NCBI RefSeq assembly: GCF_030015065.1
Contig: NZ_JAIVFN010000015.1
Coordinates: forward strand, 1-51,768
Direction of reading: 5' to 3'
DNA from: Xanthobacter autotrophicus
GTDB taxonomy: Bacteria; Pseudomonadota; Alphaproteobacteria; Rhizobiales; Xanthobacteraceae
DNA: 51,768 bases
In this document: positions 15,984-24,311 of the stretch, piece after piece
How positions within the stretch are numbered: position 1 is the first letter of the stretch
Layout of the letters: every line of letters begins with the position of its first letter
Notes under the pieces: generated by a model
The model's database searches: none
What the model was told of the DNA's origin: nothing
What the model saw: the letters and a program-made list of their open reading frames with translations, nothing else
Made by a program: the position numbers and the translations under genes

Positions 15984-16412
15984 GTGGCCAAGAAGGACGG
16001 CAGCCGCCTGTTTCTACGCGTCGATTTTCCGGATGGACGTCGTCTCGGTCCCGGCAAGATCATGCTTCTGGAAGCGATCCGCGAACATCGCTCCATCCTG
16101 TCCGCCGCCAAGGCCATCGGCATGAGCTATCGCCGGGCCTGGCTGCTGGTGGACGAGCTCGACCGCATGTTCGAGCAACGGGTGATTGTGACTTTCCCCG
16201 GCCGCCGCGGCGCGGGCACGGAGGTGACGGCGTTCGGCGAGCGCATCATTGCCCTCTATCGGGCCATGGAGCGCCAGGCGGCGAAGGCGACCCACGCCGC
16301 CGTGGATGAGCTTACGAAGTCTCTCGCGGCGGAGTTCCGCCCGCAATCACACGCAGAGCCGGAAGAGTCGCAGCCGGCTGATGCCGCCGGGAAACGGGCG
16401 AAGGCGATCTGA
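15984..16412 (+). CDS. modE: ModE-type molybdate-responsive regulator, DNA-binding domain only
   Basis: A 142-residue protein matching the N-terminal winged-helix domain of ModE: RLGPGKIMLLEAIREHRSI, then ILSAAKAIGMSYRRAWLLVDELDRMF (AAKxxGMSYRRAW is the recognition helix), then FPGRRGAGTEVTAFGERIIALYR. The molybdate-binding Mop (TOBE) domains of full-length ModE are absent; the last 35 residues are charged and probably disordered. GTG at 15984 is chosen because GAGGAGGG lies 5 bp upstream and the domain starts just after. It is convergent with modC and the two coding ends overlap by 101 bp. It probably represses or activates modABC and molybdenum enzymes; without Mop domains the metal sensing is unclear. 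Confidence 0.88.
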   Translation: MAKKDGSRLFLRVDFPDGRRLGPGKIMLLEAIREHRSILSAAKAIGMSYRRAWLLVDELDRMFEQRVIVTFPGRRGAGTEVTAFGERIIALYRAMERQAAKATHAAVDELTKSLAAEFRPQSHAEPEESQPADAAGKRAKAI

Positions 16413-17517
16413 ATTCGGCGCCGGGCGAGTTGAAGCCCGCCGGGCGGCTGTCCACGGTCACGGCCTTGATCATGGCCCACACCGCCATGCCCGGCTCGAG
16501 CGCAAGGCGTTGCACGCTTTCCTGCGTCACCAGTGAATGCAGCTTGCCGTGGGCGAGGGCCACCTCGACGTCGGAGAACGGCCCCTCTGCGCGCGTGATG
16601 CTGGCGATGGTCCCGGACAGGCGATTCGTCACCGAGACATCAATGGGGCGCGACAGGGACAGGGAGACATCGCGCGAGCGGATGCGGACTCGCGCTGCGG
16701 CGCCGACCGGCCGCCCCACCAGCGGCACGCGCAGCTCGCCGTCCGGGAAGGACACGGTGGAGAGGCCGAATTCCTCATCGTGCGCGGTGACCGTGCAGTC
16801 GAGGATGGTGCCGAGATCGAAGCGGCCGAGCACGGGCAGCAGCTCCGGCTGGGACAGCACGTCGGCGAGGCCTCCGCAGGCGATCACCTTGCCGTCGGCA
16901 ACAGCGGCCACGGCGTCGGACAGGCGCAGCACCTCCTCCACGGAATGGCTCACATAGAGAATGGGCAGCAGAAGCTCGTCCCTGAGCCGCTCCAGATAGG
17001 GCAGGATCTCGCCCTTGCGCATCTCGTCGAGGGAGGCGAGGGGCTCGTCCATCAGCAGCAGGCGGGGCTGGGAGAGCAGGGCGCGGCCGATGGCGACACG
17101 CTGCTTCTCGCCTCCGGAAAGCGTGTGCGGCCGGCGCTTCAGGAGATGGCCGATGCCGAGCATGTCCACCACCGCATCGAAGCGGATGGTACGGGCCCGT
17201 CTGGACCGGCGCTCGCCATAGCGCAGATTGTTCTCCACGGTCATGTGCGGGAACAGCCGGGCGTCCTGGAAGACATAGCCGACGCCTCGCCGCTCCATGG
17301 GCAGGTCGATGCCCTGCTCGCTGTCGAAGAACACGTCGTCGCCGACCGCGATCCGGCCCCGGTCCGGGCGCACGGATCCGGCCACCACCTGGATGATGGT
17401 GGTCTTGCCCGATCCGGAGCGGCCGAACAGCGCGGTCACCCCGCGCTCGGGAGCCGAGAAGTTGACCTCGAGGCGGAAACCGGTATTGCGCGCGAGGCAG
17501 ACGTCGATCTCGATCAT
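16312..17517 (-). CDS. modC: Molybdate ABC transporter ATP-binding protein ModC
   Basis: A 401-residue ABC ATPase: Walker A GRSGSGKTT, signature LSGGEKQR, Walker B LLLMDEPLASLD and switch HSVEEVLRLSD, followed by a C-terminal Mop/TOBE domain (about residues 285-355: VRIRSRDVSLSLSRP, NRLSGTIASI). It powers ModB for molybdate import. The start ATG overlaps the modB stop (ATGA). The C-terminus carries about 45 extra residues beyond the Mop domain, low in complexity and rich in Ser/Pro/Arg, read through DNA that also encodes the end of modE on the other strand. Confidence 0.93.
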   Translation of the reverse strand: MIEIDVCLARNTGFRLEVNFSAPERGVTALFGRSGSGKTTIIQVVAGSVRPDRGRIAVGDDVFFDSEQGIDLPMERRGVGYVFQDARLFPHMTVENNLRYGERRSRRARTIRFDAVVDMLGIGHLLKRRPHTLSGGEKQRVAIGRALLSQPRLLLMDEPLASLDEMRKGEILPYLERLRDELLLPILYVSHSVEEVLRLSDAVAAVADGKVIACGGLADVLSQPELLPVLGRFDLGTILDCTVTAHDEEFGLSTVSFPDGELRVPLVGRPVGAAARVRIRSRDVSLSLSRPIDVSVTNRLSGTIASITRAEGPFSDVEVALAHGKLHSLVTQESVQRLALEPGMAVWAMIKAVTVDSRPAGFNSPGAEFRSPSPVSRRHQPAATLPALRVIAGGTPPRETS

Positions 17518-18203
17518 ATCTGCCCCAGCGCCAGCTTGATGCGGCGGTCCGCCATCTCCGCGAGGATGAGGGAGCCGAGCGCCAGGATCACCGACACCAC
17601 CGTGAGCCGCAGCGCCATGGCGTCGCCGTCGGGCATGTGGGTGGCGCTGTAGATGGCCAGCGGGATGGTCCGCGTCTGCCCCTCCACATTGGACACGAAG
17701 GTGATGGTCGCGCCGAACTCGCCCAGCGCGGAAGCGAGCGAGATGAGGCAGCCCGACAGGACGCCAGGCATCATCAGCGGCAGGGTGACCGTGAAGAAGG
17801 CATCCAGCTTGGTCGCGCCCAGGGTCCGCGCGGCGGTCTCGATGCCCTGGTCGATGCCGCCTATGGCGAGGCGGATGGCGTTGACCGTCAGAGGAAAGCT
17901 CACCACGGCCGCGGCCACGGTAGCGCCGGCGGTGGAGAAGATCAGCGAGATGCCGAACCACTCGTTGAGATACTGGCCGAGATAGCCGCGGTTGCCGAGG
18001 GTAATGAGCAGGAGATAGCCGACCACGACCTTGGGCAGGACCAGGGGCAGGTGCACGATGCCGTCGAAGATGCCCTTGCCGGGAAAGTCGAACCGCGCCA
18101 GCACCCAGCCGACGAGAATTGCGGGCGGCAGGCTCCAGATGGTGGCCCAGAAGGCGACCTCCAGGCTGAGCCTGACGGCCGTCCATTCTTCAGGGGTAAG
18201 CAT
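17514..18203 (-). CDS. modB: Molybdate ABC transporter permease ModB
   Basis: A 229-residue inner-membrane permease of the ModB/CysTW type with five hydrophobic segments. The cytoplasmic EAA loop is seen as AARTLGATKLDAFFTVTLPLMMPG, and EFGATITFVSNVEGQTRTIP follows, characteristic of molybdate permeases. It forms the channel with ModC and receives molybdate from ModA. It overlaps modC by 4 bp and is separated from modA by 133 bp containing a strong hairpin. Confidence 0.93.
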   Translation of the reverse strand: MLTPEEWTAVRLSLEVAFWATIWSLPPAILVGWVLARFDFPGKGIFDGIVHLPLVLPKVVVGYLLLITLGNRGYLGQYLNEWFGISLIFSTAGATVAAAVVSFPLTVNAIRLAIGGIDQGIETAARTLGATKLDAFFTVTLPLMMPGVLSGCLISLASALGEFGATITFVSNVEGQTRTIPLAIYSATHMPDGDAMALRLTVVSVILALGSLILAEMADRRIKLALGQI

Positions 18204-18285
18204 GGGGCAGTCTTCCGGATAGTGGCGGTTCTGGGCTTGGCGCCTCGTGAGCTTAAGCCGAAGCCGCGGACGTCGGGAAGCAAGT

Positions 18286-18321
18286 CCCGTTCCGTCCCGG
18301 CCCTGACCGGGACGGAACGGG
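18286..18321 (-). other. Intercistronic hairpin between modA and modB
   Basis: A perfect 15-bp inverted repeat, 18286-18300 against 18307-18321, with a 6-nt loop and no T-tract. Located 16 bp from the end of modA it could stabilise the modA transcript or partly terminate, giving more binding protein than permease. The structure is plain in the sequence; the function is inferred. Confidence 0.7.
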
Positions 18322-18336
18322 CGGCTTCCGATGGGT

Positions 18337-19164
18337 TCACTTCACCGTGAAGCCGTACTTCTTGTAGATGTCCTTCGCTTCCGGCCCCTGGAGGAAGGCG
18401 AAGAAGGACTTGGCGGCGGGCGTATCCTGGCCCTTCACGAGGGAGAAGGGATATTCCACCGGGGGATGGCTGTCGGACGGGAAGACGGCAACGACCTTCA
18501 CATTCTTGGCGACGGCGGCGTCGGTCGCGTAGACCACGCCATAGGGCACCTCGCCCCGCTCCACCAGGGCAAGCGCCGCGCGCACGCTCTCGGAGCCGAC
18601 GATGCGGGGGGCGACCTTGTCCCACAGGCCGAGGTTGGTGAAGGCGGTCTTGGCGTAGACGCCAACCGGCACGCTGTCCACGAGGCCGGTGGCAATACGC
18701 CCGTTGGCGCCCAGGAGGGCGTCGATGTCCATACCCTTGGCGATGGTCACGGGCTTGGCCTTGTCGGCGGGCGCCACCAGGACGAGGGCATTGCCGAGGA
18801 TGGTCACGCGGGTCGCGGGCAGGGTGAGGCCCTTGCCGTCGGTATAGTCCATCCACTTGAGGTCGGCGGAGGCGAAGATGTTCGCCGGCGCACCGGCCTC
18901 AAGCTGCTTGGCGAGGGCGGAGGAGGCGGCGAAGGAGAACTTCACCGGGGCCTTTTCGCCCTTGGCTGCATAGGCCTTGGCGATATCCTCGAACGCGTTG
19001 GTGAGGCTCGCGGCGGCGAACGTGGTGACCGTGGTCTCGGCACCGGTGGTCGAAACCTTGGCCGGCTCTTCGGCCCGAGCGGGAGCAAGACTTGCGCCGG
19101 CAAGACTTGCAGCGGCAAGCAGAAGGCCGACTATGAGGCCGCGACGCAGAAGGAAGCTGGACAT
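18337..19164 (-). CDS. modA: Molybdate-binding periplasmic protein ModA
   Basis: A 275-residue periplasmic binding protein with a signal peptide ending at APARA (about residue 31). TTFAAASLTNAFEDIAKAY is the conserved ModA start, with Ser residues that bind the oxyanion; SADLKWMDY, VGVYAKTAFTNLGLW and GVVYATDAA are further family motifs. It captures molybdate or tungstate and delivers it to ModBC. First gene of the modABC operon. A Mo-box-like sequence lies just upstream of its ribosome site. Confidence 0.94.
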   Translation of the reverse strand: MSSFLLRRGLIVGLLLAAASLAGASLAPARAEEPAKVSTTGAETTVTTFAAASLTNAFEDIAKAYAAKGEKAPVKFSFAASSALAKQLEAGAPANIFASADLKWMDYTDGKGLTLPATRVTILGNALVLVAPADKAKPVTIAKGMDIDALLGANGRIATGLVDSVPVGVYAKTAFTNLGLWDKVAPRIVGSESVRAALALVERGEVPYGVVYATDAAVAKNVKVVAVFPSDSHPPVEYPFSLVKGQDTPAAKSFFAFLQGPEAKDIYKKYGFTVK

Positions 19165-19180
19165 GGCAAAGGTCCCCTTT

Positions 19181-19199
19181 GGTATGTCCGTTCATATAC
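19181..19199 (-). promoter_or_regulatory. Mo-box-like inverted repeat, candidate ModE operator
   Basis: GTATG and CATATAC flank a 6-bp spacer about 20 bp before the modA start. The spacing and TATA-containing arms resemble the ModE recognition site (arms of the TATATA type separated by N6), but the match is partial. Position next to modA and the nearby modE gene support it. Confidence 0.45.
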
Positions 19200-19355
19200 A
19201 GCATGCCGTAACGAAACAAGTAGGCGGGGTGCGTCTGGGGTCAGGGGTAGGCCGGTGAGGGCTGCGGGAATGCGCGAATTATGCTGCATTGCGGCATCTC
19301 GCCGCGCCCGTCAGCAAGGTGCAGGGCGCAGCCGGTCTGGCGCGGCTCAAGGTGC

Positions 19356-19880
19356 TCAAAAGCCCAGCAGCTTGAACGCGGCTGCTCCGGGCGCGAGCAT
19401 GGCGAAGGCCCAGAGTGCCGCGCTGGCGACGTTCGCGAGCTGGAAGTGGCTCTGGCGCATGGCCAGCACGCCGGCCACCAGCGGCACCACCGCGCGGATC
19501 GGCCCGAAGAAGCGGCCGATGGCAACGCCCCACACGCCGAAGCGATGGAAGAAATCCTCTGTCCGGGTCACCAGGTCCGGTCGCCGCGACAGGGGCCAGA
19601 CGGTCTTGGCCCGGTCCTTGTAATGAAAGCCGAACCAGTAGGAGATGGTATCCCCCAGGGCCGCCCCGGTGGCGGCCGCGAGCCAGATGGGGAAGAAGTG
19701 CAGCCCGCTGGCCTCGACCAGCGCACCGATGGCCAGCAGCAGCACCGTGGCCGGAATGAAGAAGGAGATGAGCGCCAGCGATTCGCCGAATGCGAGCCCG
19801 AAGACGATGGGCGCGGCGAGGGTGTGGTTCTCCTGAATGAAAGCGGTGGTGGCCGCCACAAGGGACTGAACGTCGATCAT
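19356..19880 (-). CDS. DedA family membrane protein
   Basis: A 174-residue inner-membrane protein of the DedA/VTT family. Seen are FGESLALISFFIPATVLLLAIG near the N-terminus, GAALGDTISYWFGF, and the family motif GRFFGPIRAVVPLVAG with the conserved Arg. DedA proteins act in lipid flipping (undecaprenyl phosphate or phospholipid) and membrane homeostasis. ATG at 19880 has GGAGGAGAG upstream; the longer frame to 20021 adds an Arg/Pro-rich stretch and was rejected. It stands alone. Confidence 0.9.
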   Translation of the reverse strand: MIDVQSLVAATTAFIQENHTLAAPIVFGLAFGESLALISFFIPATVLLLAIGALVEASGLHFFPIWLAAATGAALGDTISYWFGFHYKDRAKTVWPLSRRPDLVTRTEDFFHRFGVWGVAIGRFFGPIRAVVPLVAGVLAMRQSHFQLANVASAALWAFAMLAPGAAAFKLLGF

Positions 19881-20190
19881 CTCTCCTCCAGCCGCAAACA
19901 TCGGAGCGACGGCGGCGACCCGCAAGGGGGGCGGCGGTCCGCGCCGTCCGGACGATGTCCGGCCGGGATGTCTTGCCGGAGCAGTGCGGCGAAAAAGCTG
20001 CATTCGCCTTGAAATTGTCATGGGAATGGGCCATACCGCCCGTCGTAGCGCCCCGGACGGATTCTCAGGTCCCCCGTGCAGCGCGCTCGGGCCGCGTAGC
20101 GGAGACCGCCGGAGCTTCCCATTTCAGAAGCGTCGCGAGCGGCTTTGCCCGACTTCTATGATTGTCCATGGACACCCCAGGCCACGCGGG
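19881..20190. other. Divergent intergenic region between dedA and the RNA helicase gene
   Basis: About 310 bp. A TTGAAA near 20009 with 17-bp spacing to CATACC is a weak promoter candidate for the helicase. No hairpin or small gene stands out. If the helicase starts earlier than 20191, part of this is coding. Confidence 0.35.
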
Positions 20191-21879
20191 ATGTCGAATA
20201 TCCCCGCGAACCGCGCTGCGCCCCTGCGTGCGCCGGTGTCGTTCGCATATGAAAGTCAGAGCTTGACCTCTTTTTCGCACCTCGGCCTCGCCGAGCCCAT
20301 CGTTCGCGCCCTCACTGAAGCGAACCACGTCACTCCCACCCCCATCCAGGCCGAAGCCATCCCGCAGATTCTCGCGGGGCGTGATCTGATCGGCATCGCC
20401 CAGACCGGCACCGGCAAGACCGCCGCCTTCGCCCTTCCCATCCTCGACCGCCTCGTGCGTCATCCGCACCGCCCCGAGCCCAAGTCGGTGCGCGCCCTCG
20501 TGCTCTCGCCGACCCGCGAGCTGTCCGGCCAGATCGTCGAGAACTTCGAGAAATTCGGGCGCCATGCCCGCATTTCCGTGACGCTTGCCATCGGCGGCGT
20601 GCCCATGGGCCGGCAGATCCGCGCGCTGTCCCGCGGCGTGGACGTGCTGGTTGCGACCCCCGGCCGCCTGATTGATCTGGTCGAGAACAATGCGGTGCGC
20701 CTCGACCAGGTCGAGGTTCTCGTTCTCGACGAGGCCGACCAGATGCTGGACATGGGCTTCGTCCACGCCATCCGCGCCATCGTGCGCCGGCTGCCGCACA
20801 AGCGGCATTCCCTGTTCTTCTCCGCCACCATGCCGCATGCCATCGCCGAACTGGCGGGTTCCATGCTGCACAATCCGGCGCGCGTCGCGGTGACCCCGGT
20901 CGCCAAGACGGCCGATCGGGTGGAGCAGCGGGTGATCCTGGTGGACAAGCCCAACAAGGGCCAGCTCCTCGCCGAGGTTCTCTCCACCGAGGAGATCGAC
21001 CGCGCCCTCGTCTTCGCCCGCACCAAGCACGGCGCGGACAAGGTGGTGCGGGTGCTCGCCAAGGCCGGCATCGCCGCCGAGGCGATCCACGGCAACAAGT
21101 CGCAGAACCAGCGCGACCGCGTGCTCGCGGCCTTCCGCGAAGGCACGATCCGCACCCTCATCGCCACCGACATCGCCGCCCGCGGCATCGACGTGACCGG
21201 GGTGAGCCACGTCATCAATTTCGACCTGCCCAACGTGCCGGAGAGCTATGTGCACCGCATCGGCCGCACCGCGCGCGCCGGCCGGGAAGGCATCGCCATC
21301 TCGTTCTGCGATCACGAGGAGCGCGCGTTCCTGCGGTCCATCGAGAAGCTCATCAAGATGCAGCTTCCCGCCAGCGACCGCCGTGGCGCGGGTACCCGCT
21401 TCGCGGTGCCCCAGCTTGAGCCCATCATCCTCGAGGACCGGGACGAAACCGCCGAGCGGAACGACTATATCGGCCGCTCCGGCCGGCAGAACTTCCGCGG
21501 CCAGCGCCCCCGTCAGGGTGGCGAGCGGTCCGAGGAGCGGTCCGGCGAGGCGCGCTCCCGTCCCCAGCGTGGCGGCCACGGCCGCTTGGACGAGGCGCGG
21601 CCCCAGGCCGAACGGCCGCACCAGCCGCGCGGCGAGGGCCGTCCGGCGGGCGGTCGTCCGGAAGGGCGTGCCGAGCATGCCGCGAACCATGGCGGCGGCA
21701 ACGGCGCGGGGCATCGCTCCGGTCAGCCGGCGCGGCCCGAGGCTCGCAGCCCGCGGCCCGAGCGTGGTGGCCAGCGCCCTGCGGGCGACATCGGTGGCCT
21801 CGGCTTCATGCAGGCCGTGCCGAACCGCGGCCAGCGGCCCGAGGCCCGGCCGGGCGGCGCCAAGCGTCCGGTGCGCTGA
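20191..21879 (+). CDS. DEAD-box ATP-dependent RNA helicase
   Basis: A 562-residue RNA helicase of the RhlE/DeaD type. Motifs in order are the Q-motif (HVTPTPIQAEAIP), AQTGTGKT, PTRELSGQ, TPGRLIDL, DEADQMLD, SAT, ARTKHGADK, ATDIAARGIDV and HRIGRTARAGREG. The C-terminal 170 residues are rich in Arg, Gly, Glu and Pro, with repeated RP/RPE patterns, an RNA-binding disordered tail. Likely role is ribosome assembly or mRNA decay, often cold-induced. The start is uncertain: ATG 20191, GTG 20236 and TTG 20263 are all in frame and none has a strong ribosome site; the core begins at about 20263. Confidence 0.92.
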   Translation: MSNIPANRAAPLRAPVSFAYESQSLTSFSHLGLAEPIVRALTEANHVTPTPIQAEAIPQILAGRDLIGIAQTGTGKTAAFALPILDRLVRHPHRPEPKSVRALVLSPTRELSGQIVENFEKFGRHARISVTLAIGGVPMGRQIRALSRGVDVLVATPGRLIDLVENNAVRLDQVEVLVLDEADQMLDMGFVHAIRAIVRRLPHKRHSLFFSATMPHAIAELAGSMLHNPARVAVTPVAKTADRVEQRVILVDKPNKGQLLAEVLSTEEIDRALVFARTKHGADKVVRVLAKAGIAAEAIHGNKSQNQRDRVLAAFREGTIRTLIATDIAARGIDVTGVSHVINFDLPNVPESYVHRIGRTARAGREGIAISFCDHEERAFLRSIEKLIKMQLPASDRRGAGTRFAVPQLEPIILEDRDETAERNDYIGRSGRQNFRGQRPRQGGERSEERSGEARSRPQRGGHGRLDEARPQAERPHQPRGEGRPAGGRPEGRAEHAANHGGGNGAGHRSGQPARPEARSPRPERGGQRPAGDIGGLGFMQAVPNRGQRPEARPGGAKRPVR

Positions 21880-21905
21880 GACGCATGGCGGGTTGATGGA
21901 TCACT

Positions 21906-21944
21906 GATGGGCGTGGCTGGCGAAAATGCGTCGCCGCGCCCATC
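21906..21944. other. Hairpin after the helicase gene
   Basis: GATGGGCG (21906-21913) pairs with CGCCCATC (21937-21944), with further inner pairing of GGCG and CGCC. There is no T-tract. Possible terminator or processing site between the helicase and infA. Confidence 0.4.
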
Positions 21945-22025
21945 TCAGCTATGGGCGTGCGGGCGTTTTCGTGAGATAAGCCCGGCAATTCCGCCCCGGA
22001 GAACGGGGCATCTGGAGACGACTAT

Positions 22026-22301
22026 ATGGCGAAGGAAGAACTGCTGGAGTTCGAGGGAACGGTGACCGAGGTGCTCCCGGACGGCAATTTCCGCGTGCGC
22101 CTCGATAATGATCATCAGATCCTGGCCTATGCGGCCGGCAAGATGAAGAAGAACCGTATCCGCACCATCGAGGGTGATCGCGTGGTGGTGGAAATGTCTC
22201 CTTATGACCTCGATCGCGGCCGCATCAATTTCCGCCACAAGGCCGAGGGCAACGCCCCGCCGCCCGGCGCCCGCCGCCAGCAGAATTTCCGTCGTCGCTG
22301 A
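22026..22301 (+). CDS. infA: Translation initiation factor IF-1
   Basis: A 91-residue S1/OB-fold protein starting [20 protein letters not shown], with [29 protein letters not shown], near-identical to IF-1 across bacteria. It binds the ribosomal A site with IF-2 and IF-3. It has a C-terminal tail of about 15 residues rich in Arg, Pro and Gln beyond the 72-residue E. coli protein, common in alphaproteobacteria. GGAGACGACTAT precedes the ATG. Confidence 0.97.
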   Translation: MAKEELLEFEGTVTEVLPDGNFRVRLDNDHQILAYAAGKMKKNRIRTIEGDRVVVEMSPYDLDRGRINFRHKAEGNAPPPGARRQQNFRRR

Positions 22302-22393
22302 TCTTCCGGTCCGCCGCGTCCGTTTCCGTCGCGGACCTGTCCCTTTGGTCGCGGCGGTGAGCCGCGACGATGGGATGAGGCAACGGGGGCGAC

Positions 22394-22915
22394 ATGGAAC
22401 TGCGACTTGCGAAGGCGATCATGGTGGCCGCGGTGTCGGCCTTCTGTCTCCTGGTCGCCTATGACAATCTCGTGGACTACGAGTCCAACTATGCGTTCGT
22501 GCGCCATGTGCTGAGCATGGACACGACGTTTCCCGGCAATGCCCTGATGCATCGCGCCATCACCGACGAGAGGGCGTGGCGCATGGCCTATGCCGCCATC
22601 ATCGCGGCCGAGGCGACGAGCGGGCTTCTCCTCGGCATCGGATCCATTGCCATGCTGGCCCGCCTCGGTGGGCCTGCCGCCCGCTTCGAGCGCGCCAAGC
22701 GCTTCGCCTATCTCGGCGGGACGCTGGCCTTCCTGGTCTGGTTCTTCGGCTTCACGGTGGTGGCGGGAGAGTATTTCGCCATGTGGCAGTCGCGGGAATG
22801 GAACGGCCAGCCCGCAGCCTTCCGCTTCTACATGGCCGTGCTCGGCGTGATGGTCCTCGTGGCCCTGCCGGAGCGTGAGATCGAGGACGCCGACGCTCCG
22901 TCGCCGCGCTCCTGA
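22394..22915 (+). CDS. DUF2165 family integral membrane protein
   Basis: A 173-residue membrane protein with four hydrophobic helices (about residues 8-24, 65-90, 103-125, 145-160). YDNLVDYESNYAFVRHVLSMDTTF after the first helix is the DUF2165 signature. Family function is unknown. The gene lies 92 bp after infA on the same strand and could be cotranscribed, though its own ribosome-site-like GGGGGCGAC is present. The tail is short and acidic. Confidence 0.85.
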   Translation: MELRLAKAIMVAAVSAFCLLVAYDNLVDYESNYAFVRHVLSMDTTFPGNALMHRAITDERAWRMAYAAIIAAEATSGLLLGIGSIAMLARLGGPAARFERAKRFAYLGGTLAFLVWFFGFTVVAGEYFAMWQSREWNGQPAAFRFYMAVLGVMVLVALPEREIEDADAPSPRS

Positions 22916-23028
22916 ACCTCCGCCAATCCTGAATTTGCTTTGACCACCTGGCTTACGTCCCGGGCGCCCGAGGCCCGCACGCCGCCTTGCAGAGCGTGGA
23001 CGCCAGCACCGGACGGGCCCACGCCGGC

Positions 23029-23050
23029 GGCCGCCCGGTAAAGGGCGGCC
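23029..23050. other. Hairpin between convergent genes
   Basis: GGCCGCCC (23029-23036) and GGGCGGCC (23043-23050) form a perfect 8-bp stem with a 6-nt loop between the DUF2165 and DUF3126 genes. There is no T-run on either side, so it would be a weak terminator. Confidence 0.45.
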
Positions 23051-23060
23051 TGCCTTGGCC

Positions 23061-23270
23061 TCACTCCAGATCCGTATCGAGGATCGCCATCTGGAAGTTG
23101 TAGGAAAGGTCGCCGTCCTCGTCGTCCCTGAACAGGACACCGATGAACTCCTCGCCCAGATAGACCTCGGCCGAGTCCTTCTTCTTCGGGCGCGCAGTCA
23201 CCTTGATCTGCGGATTGCCGAACAGGGTCCGCAAATAGCGCTGCACGCGCTCGAGCTCGGTCTTTTCCAA
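23061..23270 (-). CDS. DUF3126 family small protein
   Basis: A 69-residue acidic protein (MEKTELERVQRYLR at the start, KVTARPKKKDSAEVYLGEEF in the middle) matching DUF3126, an alphaproteobacterial family of unknown function. It has no membrane segment or signal peptide and should be cytosolic. It is 78 bp downstream of cysE on the same strand, an arrangement that suggests cotranscription. A GGAGGACAC ribosome site lies before the ATG. Confidence 0.87.
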   Translation of the reverse strand: MEKTELERVQRYLRTLFGNPQIKVTARPKKKDSAEVYLGEEFIGVLFRDDEDGDLSYNFQMAILDTDLE

Positions 23271-23348
23271 CTGTGTCCTCCTTGCGAACGGATGGCCGCG
23301 TTATGGCGGCCAGGGCGCGCGCATTCAAGTCGCGGCGGGCGGCAGCCC

Positions 23349-24233
23349 TCAGATATCGGCGCCAGACCAGATGTTGTCCTCGAACATCTGGTCCATGGAG
23401 CGGGACGGCTCGGCGCAGCCGGCCTCGCCCACCACCTTGGCCGGAATGCCCGCCACCGTGGTGTTGCGCGGCACCGGCTTGAGCACGACCGAGCCGGCCG
23501 CGATGCGGGCGCAGCGGCCCACCTCGATATTGCCCAGAACCTTGGCGCCGGCGCCGATGAGCACGCCGCGCCGGATCTTCGGATGGCGGTCGCCCGTCTC
23601 CTTGCCGGTGCCGCCGAGCGTCACCCCCTGCAGGATGGAGACGTCATCCTCGATCACCGCGGTGGCGCCGATGACGACGCCGGTGGCATGGTCGAGGAAG
23701 ATGCCCCGGCCCATGGGCACCTGCGGGTGAATGTCCACGGCGAACACCGACGAGGCCTGGCTCTGGAGATAGAGGGCGAGGTCGCGCTGGCCGTTGGCCC
23801 ACAGGAAATGGGACAGGCGGTGGGTCTGGATGGCGTGGAAGCCCTTGAAATAGAGCACCGGCTCCAGCGCCCGGGTGGCCGCCGGGTCGCGGTCCACCAC
23901 CGCCATGATGTCGGCGCGCAGGGCCTGGGAGATGGTCTTGTCGCGGGCTGCGGCCTCAAGCCAGGCGGCTCGGATGGCGCTGGCCGGAACGTCCGCATGA
24001 TCGAGGCGGGCTGCGATGCGCTCGCCGATGACCGCTTCGAGGCTCGGCTGGCCCAGCACCGCTCCGATGAGGAAGGCGGCGAGCAGGGGCTCGCGCTCGG
24101 CGGCTTCTTCCGCCTCGTTGCGCAGGCGCGCCCAGACCGGGTCCACCACGTCGTGCCAGCGTTCCGTCCCTGCCTTGGTGAGCTTGGGGGCGAACCCGTC
24201 CGCGACCGGGGCGGGCATGGGTGACTGCGGCAT
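23349..24233 (-). CDS. cysE: Serine O-acetyltransferase CysE
   Basis: A 294-residue enzyme that acetylates serine with acetyl-CoA, first step of cysteine synthesis. It has the N-terminal helical domain (WHDVVDPVWARLRNEAEEAAEREPLLAAF) and the left-handed beta-helix of hexapeptide repeats (VDIHPQVPMGRGIFLDHATGVVIG, GVTLGGTGKETGDRHPKI). His residues in DIHP and LDHATG are the catalytic ones. The C-terminal SRSMDQMFEDNIWSGADI is the usual regulatory tail. ATG at 24233 is preceded by GGCAGGA; an ATG at 24275 adds 14 unconserved residues. Confidence 0.96.
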   Translation of the reverse strand: MPQSPMPAPVADGFAPKLTKAGTERWHDVVDPVWARLRNEAEEAAEREPLLAAFLIGAVLGQPSLEAVIGERIAARLDHADVPASAIRAAWLEAAARDKTISQALRADIMAVVDRDPAATRALEPVLYFKGFHAIQTHRLSHFLWANGQRDLALYLQSQASSVFAVDIHPQVPMGRGIFLDHATGVVIGATAVIEDDVSILQGVTLGGTGKETGDRHPKIRRGVLIGAGAKVLGNIEVGRCARIAAGSVVLKPVPRNTTVAGIPAKVVGEAGCAEPSRSMDQMFEDNIWSGADI

Positions 24234-24311
24234 TCCTGCCTCCTCGACGATGCAACTTGGCGCCTGTTCTAACACAAGCGGCGCGAAGGGGAGAGAGTCC
24301 CGGCGGTCGCT

